Source: Candidatus Dadabacteria bacterium
GTDB lineage: Bacteria; Desulfobacterota_D; UBA1144; Nemesobacterales; CSP1-2
Assembly: GCA_022615255.1 (NCBI GenBank)
Contig: JAKEHC010000114.1
Location: 1 to 17,039 of the forward strand
Length of the DNA stretch: 17,039 nucleotides
Reading direction: 5' to 3'
Part shown: positions 6,238-15,164 of the stretch, one piece after another
How the letters are laid out: every line of letters begins with the position of its first letter
Numbering within the stretch: the first letter of the stretch is position 1
The notes under the pieces: generated by a model
What the model was told of the DNA's origin: nothing
The model's database searches: none
What the model saw: only the letters and a program-made list of their open reading frames with translations
Program-made: the position numbers and the translations under genes

Positions 6238-9200
6238 CTACCTTTCATTATGCGCCTTTTCAAGGCATACACTCAACTTATCTGCTATAACTTGGATGTT
6301 AGGCTCTTCCATCATCGAATAGTGATTGCCGGGAACCTCGTGAATTTCTAGTTCTCCTGCAAAAAAGCCCGTCCAGTCTACTCCATTCTCTTGATTAACT
6401 GTCCCAAGCCGCTCGTTAGGCGTAAAGAGAACGAGCGGGCTTCGGTAAACTTTGGGTTTATAACTTCTAATCGCTAGGTGATTGTTGAAATAGATCCCTA
6501 AATGACTCTTAATCTCAGAATGTCCGACCTTACGGGTTTCCTTATTAATAAATTCGATATACTCCCCAACGAGGTCTAATAATCTATCATGCTCTACTTC
6601 ATAGTATCTGTTCAACAAGAATATGACTTGGTCAGTAGTAAGCCCGATGTGCACGGCGAGTTTGCTCAGCAAGTCTCTGATATTTTTGTCTGCTTTGGTG
6701 TCTTTTGCAAAATCCATAAAGCTACTCCACCTCTTATCGGGTCCGAGCTGTAAGAGATTGCTTAGGGCTAAGGAGTCATTATCATCCAAAGGAACACCTA
6801 GGTCTCGGACTAAGCTCGTAAGAAAATATCCGATGCCCTTCGGTTTTGCGCTAACATAAGCGGTTTCCTGGATATCAAATAAGGCTAAAAGAGCCACTTT
6901 CTCGCCCTGCATCTCAAGTCTCTGAGCCATTTCAAAGGCTATCACCCCTCCCATAGACCAACCTCCAAGCATGTAAGGTCCCTTTTCCTGCACGGCTCGG
7001 ATAGCGGAGATGTAGTGATCTGCCATATCTTCGATGCGTGTGAGGGGCTTCATTTCTCCGTTAAGACCCGGCGATCGTATAGCGTAAAAGGGCCGCTCTT
7101 TGCCGAGGCGTTGAGATAACTTGAGGTAGCAGAAAACATTCCCGCTAACAGGATGCACAAAGAATAAAGGAGGCTTTGAACCGGAAGCCTGAATCCTCAC
7201 GAGTGGAGATGGGGTAGGGAAAACCGCTTCCTGATATACATCTTCTGAAGGTGATTTGCGGAGTGATAAATTTGCCTCCTGATCTAATGTTTCTAGAATT
7301 ATATCTGGCGACTCTGGAGCTTTTTTCTCTGTTACCTTACTCTCAGGGGAAGCCTTGGCGTCTAATTGCCCTACTACAAAAGCAGCAAGACCAGAAAGGT
7401 TTACCCCCTCCATGAATTTCACAGTAGGCACGTTAATCCCCAATTCCGTTTCTATCTGGATTCCTATCTCTACAGCCATTAGAGAATCAATTCCCATCTG
7501 TAGAAGCGGCTGGTTGACATCCAGCTTTGACGGAGAGGCTCCTAACACCCTTGCCAATTGTTCGCAAAGGAAAGACTCCAGGAACTGTCTGCGGTCCTCA
7601 GGCTTCAAAGCCATAATTGTGTCGATGAGGAAGGCTTGTCCCCCTTTTCCATCTTCTGAGAGATTCGCTTCTATAAAATGGGCAATTCGCGGGGTTGGCG
7701 CTGTGATGTGTGTTCTAGCAACCTGCTTCCAGTCGATATGACTTACTCCTGTCTGAATTGCCTCGTGTTGTAATAACTCTCCTAAGATAGTCAAACATTT
7801 TTCGGAGGTCATTGATCTCATGCCAATATGCTCGAGTTTCTCTCCTATCTCAGGATTCGCGGCAACATACCCGACATCGGCAATCCCGCCCCAGTTGACT
7901 GTAAGAGCCGGAAGTCCTTGGGCGTGTCGGTATTGGCTAACAGCATCGAGGAAGCTATTTCCGGCGGCATAGTTACCCTGTCCCGGACTACCGAAAAGCG
8001 AAGAGATAGAAGAAAATAAAACAAAGAAATCGAGCGGCAGATCTAGGGTTTGAGAGTGAAGGTTCCAGGCGCCTATGATTTTAGGAGCCATAACCTTCCT
8101 CATACGCTCTTCATTTAATTGTAGGATTATAGCATCATCAATAACCATCGCCGCATGTATAACGCCTCGTAGCGGCGGCATCCTTTTATGAACATCTCTT
8201 AGAACCCTGGCTACCTGTTCGTTTCGAGTCACGTCGGCTTTGACAACAACTAGATTGACGCCAGCCTTTTTCATAGCTTCCACAGAGGAAATAGCCTCTT
8301 CCGTAGTCGCACCCCTTCTTCCCATGAGCACAAGATGCTTTGCGCCTCGCTCCACCAGCCACTTAGCCGTTGCTAATCCAAATCCTCCGAGTCCTCCGGT
8401 AATCAGGTAGGTTCCATCATTGCGAACCGAAAACCCTTTTGGAGGTAAGGGGGAAGGATCTGCCTCGTGTTCTTGAAATGACACGACAACCTTGCCAATG
8501 TGCTTGGCTTGCGCCATATAACGAAATGCATTTACGATTTCCGATACAGGAAATACTCTATGTGGAAGAGGGCGAAGCGTACCATCTTCAAATAACCGCA
8601 TTACTTCGTGTAGAAGCTCTTGCACCATTTCCGGGCGTTCGGTGCACAGACGATCAAGGTCTATTGCGGAAAACGATAGATTATTCCGGAAGGGTCGGAG
8701 GTCCAACTTACTGTTTTCGTAAATATCCCGCTTGCCGATTTCTATAAAACGGCCATAGGAAGAGAGAACCGAGATGCTCTTAGGTATAGCCTCTCCTGAC
8801 AGCGAATTGAGCACAATATCTACGCCTTTGCCGTTAGTATATTGCATAACCTCATCAGCAAACCCGAGAGATCTGGAATTCATCACATACTTGACTCCAA
8901 GCGCTCTGAGAAGGTCACGTTTGGCCTGGGTCCCTGCAGTCGCAAAAATCTCGGCTCCGATTCTTTGAGCTAACTGGATGGCGGAAAGACCCACGCCGCC
9001 CGTCGCCGCATGGATTAGAATGCGCTCTCCCTTACGGATCTGTCCTACGTTGTGTAAAGAGTAATGAGAGGTCAAAAACGCAATTGGAATCGTTGCAGCT
9101 TCCTCTAAACTCAGATGCGCAGGTTTTTTTACCACAAAGCCCGCATCTACGGTGAGGAAAGTTCTCAGTACCCTAGGGGCACAGAGGATTACTTCATCTC

Positions 9201-12159
9201 CTATTGTAAGTTCCTCAACGCCTTCGCCGACGGCGACGATTTTCCCAGCGCCTTCCATGCCGAGTGCTTTCCCCGTATATCCTCCCTCTAAGGCTTCATC
9301 CGGTAAAAGTCCCATTGCTATCATTATGTCCTTAAAGTTGAGCGCTGCCGCGTGAATCTCAATTTCAACCTCTCTCGGGCCCGGTTTCCGGCGCGTTACT
9401 GACTTGAGCGTCAGTCTGTCCAACATGCCGGGCGTAGTAATCTCCACGGTGAACGGTTGATTGTTTCTAGTCAGGACCTTTTTCTTAGACCTCCTATGAA
9501 TGCTCTCACGCGACACACGGGCAAGTCTGTGTACGTAACGCGCCTTGCCTCTTAGGGCAACCTCATCCTCCTTGTCTTCCAACCACAGTTCTTCAAAGAG
9601 AGATTGAATCTCTTCCGGGTAAATAGTCGAGCTTAAATCTATAATCTTGCTTCGAAGATTTGGGTGTTCATTAGCTAGGACCCTGGAAAACCCCCAAAGA
9701 GGAGCCTGAGCGACTGAAAGCGATTTGTCTCTCTCCTTAATCCTCTCCGCCCCGCTTGTTACAAGAAAGATACGAGGAATATCGCTTGAGTCCGCTCTGG
9801 TTAAAGCCTGAACTAGGTGCAGAACGGTTATGGAACCTAAATCCATAGCCTTATCCAATGAGAAGGGACTGGTATCTCCATCATGCGGCGTATCAAGGCT
9901 CCATAGATGTATGACGCCTCGCCATACGGGACGACCCTCAAGGGATTCTCGAACAACTTTCTGTATGTCCTCCAACCTCCCCGGACGAATGTGAAAATGG
10001 TTTTCGTTGATGCGTTTATACCGTTCGCCGGCTGAGATAATAGCGGAAGTCTCCCCAAGGTTCTCAAGGCGCTCCCCGATATTCCGTCCCACGCCCTTAT
10101 TGTCGGTAAAAATCAACCAGGTTCCGGGATTTTCCGGTTTAGGAAGCGCAGGCTCCCAAGACGGACTTTCATCCCTCACCAGAGGTCCTTTAGCCATAAT
10201 AACACTATGCAGGGCTGAATCAGTGTTTTCGGTATCGGTAATGCTGGCGACCTCCTTGAACCCCACTTCTTCTAGCAGGTTTTGCCAGGACTCTTGAGAA
10301 ATCCATGGATCTTTCTGCCGTAAATCGTCTTCGAACAACCACCACCCCCTGAGCATGCCGAATATTAAAATGGCGAAGGCTTTAGTATGAGTTCCTTCTA
10401 ATAGAACAAGCAGACCCTCGGATGCGAGTAGTTTTTTCACACGATAGAGGGTATCTCTGAGATTCCTTGTGGCGTGAAGGACGTCTGATGCGAGAATCAT
10501 GTCAAATGAGTGCTCGCAAAATCCCTGCTCAACAGGGTCTTTTTCGATGTCCAAAATCTGGTATCGAACAAATGGGTAATAGTGAAACTTTTGTTCAGCA
10601 TGACTGAGGAAGAATTGAGTCACATCTGTAAACACATATTCCGTTCTATCTTGAGGAAGCTTCCTGAGCACGTAAGACGTCATCCCACCAGTTCCTCCAC
10701 CTAACTCCAATATACGCACAGTCCGTCCTTCGGGTAACTTCTCTAGCGCCGTAGCGACCGCTTTTTGAACAAGCAGGTTATAGACTCGACAACTTGGCGA
10801 GTCTTGGTAAAGATGCTCAAGCGTTGTCAGCGATCCTTGAGGAAAAAGAAGCTCTAGCGGATCCGCTTTGCCACTCAGCACCTCAGCCAGGTTGTCTCCA
10901 CACTGCCTGAGCAGAGTAAGTTCCGCAAGATAGGAGGGGAACTCAGCCCAAAGCGATTTCCATATTTCCTGAGGGTCATTCATTTTTGGGAGCCTGGTGA
11001 ATTTCCATCTCCCGCCCATTTCTTTGGTGATTCTATCCTCTTCCAGCATTTGAAGCAAACGCTCAAAAAACCTTTGCTGCTCGGGAATGACTCCTAACCT
11101 CTTTCGTAGGGAATTCAAAGAAATCGGCTGACGCGTAGAAAACTTCAAACCGAGCTTTTGAAAGGCATTAAGTATGTATGCGCTAACTAACACCCTTAGC
11201 TTGGGGTCAAGCGATTCATAGTATTTCTTTCTGTCTAGCTCCCCACTTAAGCGTTTCGCTTCGGGCTTGAGACGCTTGGCTATTTGAGGCGGAGAAACCA
11301 TGTGGTCTGTCGATCGATTGACTGAGGCTTGGTCCTCGCGCGGAGTCAACTTCCATTTATACTGATAAAGATAACCATCCGTTTTCTCATAGGTGCTGGG
11401 TACGAATTGGCATCGGAATCCATTAATCTTGGCAAGCGTCTTCCCAGTGTCATCCAGCAACTCAATGTCCGCCTTGATATGGCTTGCGCTCCGCTCCGTT
11501 AAAAGAACATGGCTGTAGAGTTTATTGCCTGGTCTCCCGTAAAGCTCTACGCGTTCTATGTGAACAGGTAAATAGGCTCCTTTAGCGTCATACCTTTTCT
11601 CTGAAGCCATGGCGCCTAGTATGACCTGAAAACATGAATCAAGCATGGCAGGATGCAGGAGGTAGTCCCTGATTTCCATTTCCAGGTTTGGGTGAATTTG
11701 CACCTCGCCTAGCGATTCTCTTTTCCCACAATAAAGATGCTCGACTCCCTGGAAATAAGGACCGTATTGAATTCCTTCGTCGTAGAATCTCTGATAGAAA
11801 AGGCTCTTAGGAACTTCTGTGCCGCAACGGCGGCGTATTTCATCAAGCGAAACATGATTAGAGGTCTCTGAATCCTGAAGGCGGCGTAGTTTTCCTGTCG
11901 CATGACGAACCCAGGAGCCACCCGCGCCGTCTGTGCGACTATAGATGTCGAAAGACGTTTGCTTAGAATCAAGTATTAACTGAGCCGTTAGCGATTCCTT
12001 ATGGGAGAGTATGATCGGTCTTTGAAGCATTATGTCTTCGAGAACGCATGTTTCTTGCCCAAACGACTCCCTGGCGGCGGCGAGCGCCATTTCCACGTAT
12101 GCCGAGCCTGGGTACATTACCGAGTCCTGGACGCGATGGTCACCTAAATAAGAAGGCAT
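6238..12159 (-). CDS. Type I PKS, 3' part: DH-MT-ER-KR-ACP-TE (frameshifted from KS-AT part)
   Basis: The 1,973-residue continuation of the PKS. DH ~1-255: His8 in HRVQDSVMYP, YGPYFQGV (132-139), Asp174 in HPAMLDSCFQ. C-methyltransferase ~300-660: SAM motif ELGGGTGG (485-492). KR structural half ~665-885. ER ~905-1228: NFKDIMIAMG (941-950) and NADPH site HAATGGVGLSA (1050-1060). KR ~1245-1430: GGLGGFG (1255-1261), Lys1360, Ser1384, Tyr1397; IDD (1340-1342) suggests a B-type reductase. ACP ~1520-1600: phosphopantetheine Ser1559 in MGIDSL. TE ~1660-1973: GWSMGG with Ser1735, Asp1762, His1946. All key residues are present, so the module should fully reduce and alpha-methylate a chain, then release it. 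The frame begins at an ATG inside the DH with no Shine-Dalgarno and overlaps the KS-AT ORF by 16 nt. It is best read as one gene broken by the 5-bp duplication at 12172-12181. Confidence 0.93.
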   Translation of the reverse strand: MPSYLGDHRVQDSVMYPGSAYVEMALAAARESFGQETCVLEDIMLQRPIILSHKESLTAQLILDSKQTSFDIYSRTDGAGGSWVRHATGKLRRLQDSETSNHVSLDEIRRRCGTEVPKSLFYQRFYDEGIQYGPYFQGVEHLYCGKRESLGEVQIHPNLEMEIRDYLLHPAMLDSCFQVILGAMASEKRYDAKGAYLPVHIERVELYGRPGNKLYSHVLLTERSASHIKADIELLDDTGKTLAKINGFRCQFVPSTYEKTDGYLYQYKWKLTPREDQASVNRSTDHMVSPPQIAKRLKPEAKRLSGELDRKKYYESLDPKLRVLVSAYILNAFQKLGLKFSTRQPISLNSLRKRLGVIPEQQRFFERLLQMLEEDRITKEMGGRWKFTRLPKMNDPQEIWKSLWAEFPSYLAELTLLRQCGDNLAEVLSGKADPLELLFPQGSLTTLEHLYQDSPSCRVYNLLVQKAVATALEKLPEGRTVRILELGGGTGGMTSYVLRKLPQDRTEYVFTDVTQFFLSHAEQKFHYYPFVRYQILDIEKDPVEQGFCEHSFDMILASDVLHATRNLRDTLYRVKKLLASEGLLVLLEGTHTKAFAILIFGMLRGWWLFEDDLRQKDPWISQESWQNLLEEVGFKEVASITDTENTDSALHSVIMAKGPLVRDESPSWEPALPKPENPGTWLIFTDNKGVGRNIGERLENLGETSAIISAGERYKRINENHFHIRPGRLEDIQKVVRESLEGRPVWRGVIHLWSLDTPHDGDTSPFSLDKAMDLGSITVLHLVQALTRADSSDIPRIFLVTSGAERIKERDKSLSVAQAPLWGFSRVLANEHPNLRSKIIDLSSTIYPEEIQSLFEELWLEDKEDEVALRGKARYVHRLARVSRESIHRRSKKKVLTRNNQPFTVEITTPGMLDRLTLKSVTRRKPGPREVEIEIHAAALNFKDIMIAMGLLPDEALEGGYTGKALGMEGAGKIVAVGEGVEELTIGDEVILCAPRVLRTFLTVDAGFVVKKPAHLSLEEAATIPIAFLTSHYSLHNVGQIRKGERILIHAATGGVGLSAIQLAQRIGAEIFATAGTQAKRDLLRALGVKYVMNSRSLGFADEVMQYTNGKGVDIVLNSLSGEAIPKSISVLSSYGRFIEIGKRDIYENSKLDLRPFRNNLSFSAIDLDRLCTERPEMVQELLHEVMRLFEDGTLRPLPHRVFPVSEIVNAFRYMAQAKHIGKVVVSFQEHEADPSPLPPKGFSVRNDGTYLITGGLGGFGLATAKWLVERGAKHLVLMGRRGATTEEAISSVEAMKKAGVNLVVVKADVTRNEQVARVLRDVHKRMPPLRGVIHAAMVIDDAIILQLNEERMRKVMAPKIIGAWNLHSQTLDLPLDFFVLFSSISSLFGSPGQGNYAAGNSFLDAVSQYRHAQGLPALTVNWGGIADVGYVAANPEIGEKLEHIGMRSMTSEKCLTILGELLQHEAIQTGVSHIDWKQVARTHITAPTPRIAHFIEANLSEDGKGGQAFLIDTIMALKPEDRRQFLESFLCEQLARVLGASPSKLDVNQPLLQMGIDSLMAVEIGIQIETELGINVPTVKFMEGVNLSGLAAFVVGQLDAKASPESKVTEKKAPESPDIILETLDQEANLSLRKSPSEDVYQEAVFPTPSPLVRIQASGSKPPLFFVHPVSGNVFCYLKLSQRLGKERPFYAIRSPGLNGEMKPLTRIEDMADHYISAIRAVQEKGPYMLGGWSMGGVIAFEMAQRLEMQGEKVALLALFDIQETAYVSAKPKGIGYFLTSLVRDLGVPLDDNDSLALSNLLQLGPDKRWSSFMDFAKDTKADKNIRDLLSKLAVHIGLTTDQVIFLLNRYYEVEHDRLLDLVGEYIEFINKETRKVGHSEIKSHLGIYFNNHLAIRSYKPKVYRSPLVLFTPNERLGTVNQENGVDWTGFFAGELEIHEVPGNHYSMMEEPNIQVIADKLSVCLEKAHNER

Positions 12160-14984
12160 ATTCTTATCGAGCTCAACTCAACAGCCCATGCTGTGTGCGC
12201 GGATTCCACCTGGCTTCCTAAGAGGGGATGAACCTTTTGTCCTAGCCTCTCTCTCCTAGATTTTTCCGACTCATGCCAGTGGCGTTCCTTCTGCCACGGA
12301 TAGGTTGGAAGTTTTACAAAATGTCCCCCGCGCGGATAGAACCTAATCCAATCAACGGGGTATCCCATGGCGTAGAGCCTGCCAAGGGAAGCGAGCATAG
12401 TCGCGCGCTCCGGTTCCTGACGTCGTAGCGAATGTGTTACCGTTCCCTCCTTCCTTGCTTTGGAAAGACACTTCGAAATCGAGGCAGCCAGCACAGGGTG
12501 CGGTCCTATCTCGAGAAAGAGGTTGTAGTCCGCTTGAATAAGCTCATCAATTGCGTTTGCAAAAAGAACCGGATTTCTAATATTTTTACACCAGTAGGTG
12601 CCATCTAGCTCAGGTCCCTCAACTGCCAGGCCTGTAACGGTTGAGAACATTGGAATCGCAGTTAGTTGTGGGCGAATCCCCTTTAAGGATTCCAATAATT
12701 CTGCCTTTAACGGCTCCATCTTTGGACTGTGATAGGGCACTTCAACCTGAAGAAATCTGGAGAATATTTCTTTCTTCTCTAAAGACTCGGAAATCTCCTT
12801 GAGCGCGTCGGCGTCGCCCGAGAGGGTAACGTCGCTAGGACTGTTTACAGCCCCTAATGAAACTTGCTCTTCGTATCCCTTGATTAGATTCTCCGCCTCC
12901 TCGAAAGTCAATCCGACGGCAAGCATCGCCCCCTGCCCCGCTGTGCGTTGTTGAAGGCGGCTTCGATTAAAAATCACACGGACTGCGTCCTCGAGATTTA
13001 GGGCTCCAGAAACATAAGCGGCCGCAACCTCGCCCACGCTATGGCCTAAAACCACATCAGGCTCGATGCCCCATGAGCGCCAAAGGGCGGCAAGCGCTAT
13101 TTGAATGGAAAATATGGCGGGTTGGGCAATCTGTGTCTCATGTATTCGGGAGCACTCCTTATCCGCTCTAAGCTCATTCAAGAGCGACAAATCGGAGTAT
13201 TTTCTTAAAAGCTCGTCGCACTTTTCTATGGCTTCCCGAAATACAGGCTCTTCTTCTAAAAGCTCTCGTCCCATAGCCCACCACTGAGGACCCATACCAG
13301 AAAAAACAAAGACGGGTTTATGTGATTTCCCTGGGATACTCCTGCCTGAAGACATGCCTAAGCGGGTCTCCCCCGCAAGGAAGGCTTCAAGATATTCTGT
13401 CAGCCCCTCTTTCGAGCTAGTCGCAATCGCCAAGCGATAATCGTGATGCCCGCGACGCAAGCTGGCGGTATAGCATATATCCGATAGTGAAAAATCGCTC
13501 TGAGTTTTGTCGGTTAAAAAGCCTAACAAAGAATGCGCAAACGCCTGAAGAGCTTCTCCACTCCTTGCAGAAACTGGAAAAACAAAAGGGCCGCTGTTTG
13601 ATGGTGCGGCAACAACAGGTCTGACGTCGTGAGACTCTGGGGCAGTCCCCAATATAACATGGGCGTTGGTTCCGCCAAATCCAAAGGAATTTACGCCGGC
13701 AAAGCGGGGTTCGCTCCCGTTACTGGGCCATGGCTCCAAGACACGAGGAATGCGAATCCTCAAAGTCTCAAAATCAATATCAGGGTTTGGGGTCTCGAAA
13801 TGGAGGTTCGCTGGAATCCTCCCGTGCTTGAGAGAAAGCGCCACCTTTATCAAACCCGCTATACCAGACGCGGCTTCGAGGTGTCCTATGTTGGTTTTTA
13901 CAGAACCTATGATGCATTCGTTTCCGGGAGGACGGCTCTTGGTAAGAGCGTTCCCTATGGCGTTCACTTCAATTGGATCCCCCGCAGACGTGCCGGTTCC
14001 ATGCGCTTCGATATAATGGACCTGTTCAGGCAATATCCCCGCCTGCTCATAGACCTCTTTCAGTATGGACTCCTGAGCCAGACGATTTGGAAACGCAATG
14101 CCGCCCGTACGTCCGTCTTGATTTATTGCGGTTCCGCGGATAACGGCATAAATGGGGTCGCCATCGGCAAGAGCCTTAGATAAAGGCTTTAAAACTATGA
14201 TGCCAGCACCTTCAGCCCGAACGTAGCCATCGGCTCCTGAGTCAAAGCTTTTGCAACTTCCGCTTGGAGAAAGCATTGAGGCTTTGCTGAAACCTATTGT
14301 TCCTTCTGGCCTAAGTATAGCGTTCACTCCGCCTGTGAGAGCCATTTCGCACTCTCCGCTCCAGATGCCCCGACAGGCAAGATGCACAGCAACCAGAGAC
14401 GAGGAACATGCGGTATCCACTGCGAAGCTAGGCCCATGAAAGTCAAATAGGTAGGAGATTCGATTTGCCGCAATGCACATAGCCAAACCGAGGTTTGTGT
14501 ATGCATCAATGGAACGCCGCTCTGTGGCACTTGTCTGAATTCCCCCGTAATCACAGGTCGAAATTCCGACAAAGACCCCTGTGTTCGACCCGGCAAGCCC
14601 CTCTGGCTGAAGTCCTGCATCCTCAAGCGCTTCGTAGGCAACCTCCAATAGTAATCTCTGCTGTGGGTCCATCCGAGATGCCTCTCTTGGAGAAATTCCA
14701 AAAAAACCAGCATCGAATTGATCAATATCCTTTATAAAACCGCCAAAGCGAACGTAGGACTTTCCGGGCTTAGCAGGATCAGGATCATAGAAAGAGCGAA
14801 TTTGCCAGCGATCCGGAGGTACCGGGGAAATGGCATTAACTCCTAGAGAGAGCATTTTCCAAAAATCCTGAGGGCAATTGGCGCCGCCTGGAAAACGGCA
14901 ACCAATGCCAATGATAGCAATTGGCTCTTTAATAGATGGTTGTGAAGGATTTTTAGAGCCAGATGGATAAAAACTGCAAGGCAT
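12144..14984 (-). CDS. Type I PKS, 5' part: KS-AT and start of DH (frameshifted)
   Basis: A 946-aa N-terminal part of a large iterative-looking PKS. KS ~20-445: active Cys193 in VDTACSSS, His328 in EAHGTGT, His367 in NIGHLEAAS. AT ~560-860: FSGMGPQWWAMG, Ser649 in GHSVGE, and VPYHSPKM where HAFH or YASH would mark malonyl or methylmalonyl choice, so substrate is undecided (malonyl favoured, because a methyltransferase is present). The end (HPLLGSQVES...AWAVEL) is the start of a DH domain, then out-of-frame codons and TAG. I start at 14984, where GGAGG lies 9 nt upstream; the in-frame ATG at 15005 has no ribosome binding site. A strong promoter lies 66-94 nt upstream. No loading domain or acyl-ligase is seen, so the starter is unknown. 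Joined to the 3' part after removing 5 bp, it gives 2,913 aa. Confidence 0.93.
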   Translation of the reverse strand: MPCSFYPSGSKNPSQPSIKEPIAIIGIGCRFPGGANCPQDFWKMLSLGVNAISPVPPDRWQIRSFYDPDPAKPGKSYVRFGGFIKDIDQFDAGFFGISPREASRMDPQQRLLLEVAYEALEDAGLQPEGLAGSNTGVFVGISTCDYGGIQTSATERRSIDAYTNLGLAMCIAANRISYLFDFHGPSFAVDTACSSSLVAVHLACRGIWSGECEMALTGGVNAILRPEGTIGFSKASMLSPSGSCKSFDSGADGYVRAEGAGIIVLKPLSKALADGDPIYAVIRGTAINQDGRTGGIAFPNRLAQESILKEVYEQAGILPEQVHYIEAHGTGTSAGDPIEVNAIGNALTKSRPPGNECIIGSVKTNIGHLEAASGIAGLIKVALSLKHGRIPANLHFETPNPDIDFETLRIRIPRVLEPWPSNGSEPRFAGVNSFGFGGTNAHVILGTAPESHDVRPVVAAPSNSGPFVFPVSARSGEALQAFAHSLLGFLTDKTQSDFSLSDICYTASLRRGHHDYRLAIATSSKEGLTEYLEAFLAGETRLGMSSGRSIPGKSHKPVFVFSGMGPQWWAMGRELLEEEPVFREAIEKCDELLRKYSDLSLLNELRADKECSRIHETQIAQPAIFSIQIALAALWRSWGIEPDVVLGHSVGEVAAAYVSGALNLEDAVRVIFNRSRLQQRTAGQGAMLAVGLTFEEAENLIKGYEEQVSLGAVNSPSDVTLSGDADALKEISESLEKKEIFSRFLQVEVPYHSPKMEPLKAELLESLKGIRPQLTAIPMFSTVTGLAVEGPELDGTYWCKNIRNPVLFANAIDELIQADYNLFLEIGPHPVLAASISKCLSKARKEGTVTHSLRRQEPERATMLASLGRLYAMGYPVDWIRFYPRGGHFVKLPTYPWQKERHWHESEKSRRERLGQKVHPLLGSQVESAHTAWAVELSSIRICLLI
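12172..12181. repeat. 5-bp tandem duplication causing the PKS frameshift
   Basis: The plus strand reads CTCAA CTCAA (TTGAG TTGAG in the gene). As written, the upstream frame goes AWAVELSSIRICLLI-stop. Deleting one 5-bp unit gives AWAVELDKN directly followed by MPSYLGDHRVQ, which is the expected linker into a DH domain. The exact restoration of family-like sequence shows the duplication is the lesion. It may be a true mutation, a reversible slippage site, or an assembly error. Confidence 0.85.
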
Positions 14985-15049
14985 AATTATGGTCCTCCAT
15001 TCCATAATTCTTATATATTTTAAGAAAACAAATGGCTTACTAAACCGAG

Positions 15050-15078
15050 ATTATAATTCAGGTAGAACTTAATATCAA
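15050..15078 (-). promoter_or_regulatory. Near-consensus sigma-70 promoter for the PKS operon
   Basis: On the minus strand, TTGATA (15078-15073) is followed after exactly 17 nt by TATAAT (15055-15050). The expected transcription start is near 15043, giving a ~59-nt leader before the GGAGG and ATG at 14984. It lies in the 180-nt gap after the glutamate dehydrogenase gene, so the PKS operon appears to have its own housekeeping-type promoter. Confidence 0.7.
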
Positions 15079-15164
15079 GCAAAAGGTGATACCCAGGGGT
15101 TACAAGTTGAAGATGTCTTATTTTGCTCTCTTTTTTCTAAAAAGCACTGAATGAACGACGATCC

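Noticed and set aside
12144..12159. Programmed -1 ribosomal frameshift joining the PKS halves
   Set aside because: No slippery heptamer or downstream pseudoknot is evident, and the 5-bp tandem duplication explains the frame change exactly.
13629..14183. Plus-strand 184-codon frame inside the PKS
   Set aside because: Antisense to the KS domain, whose reading frame carries all catalytic residues.
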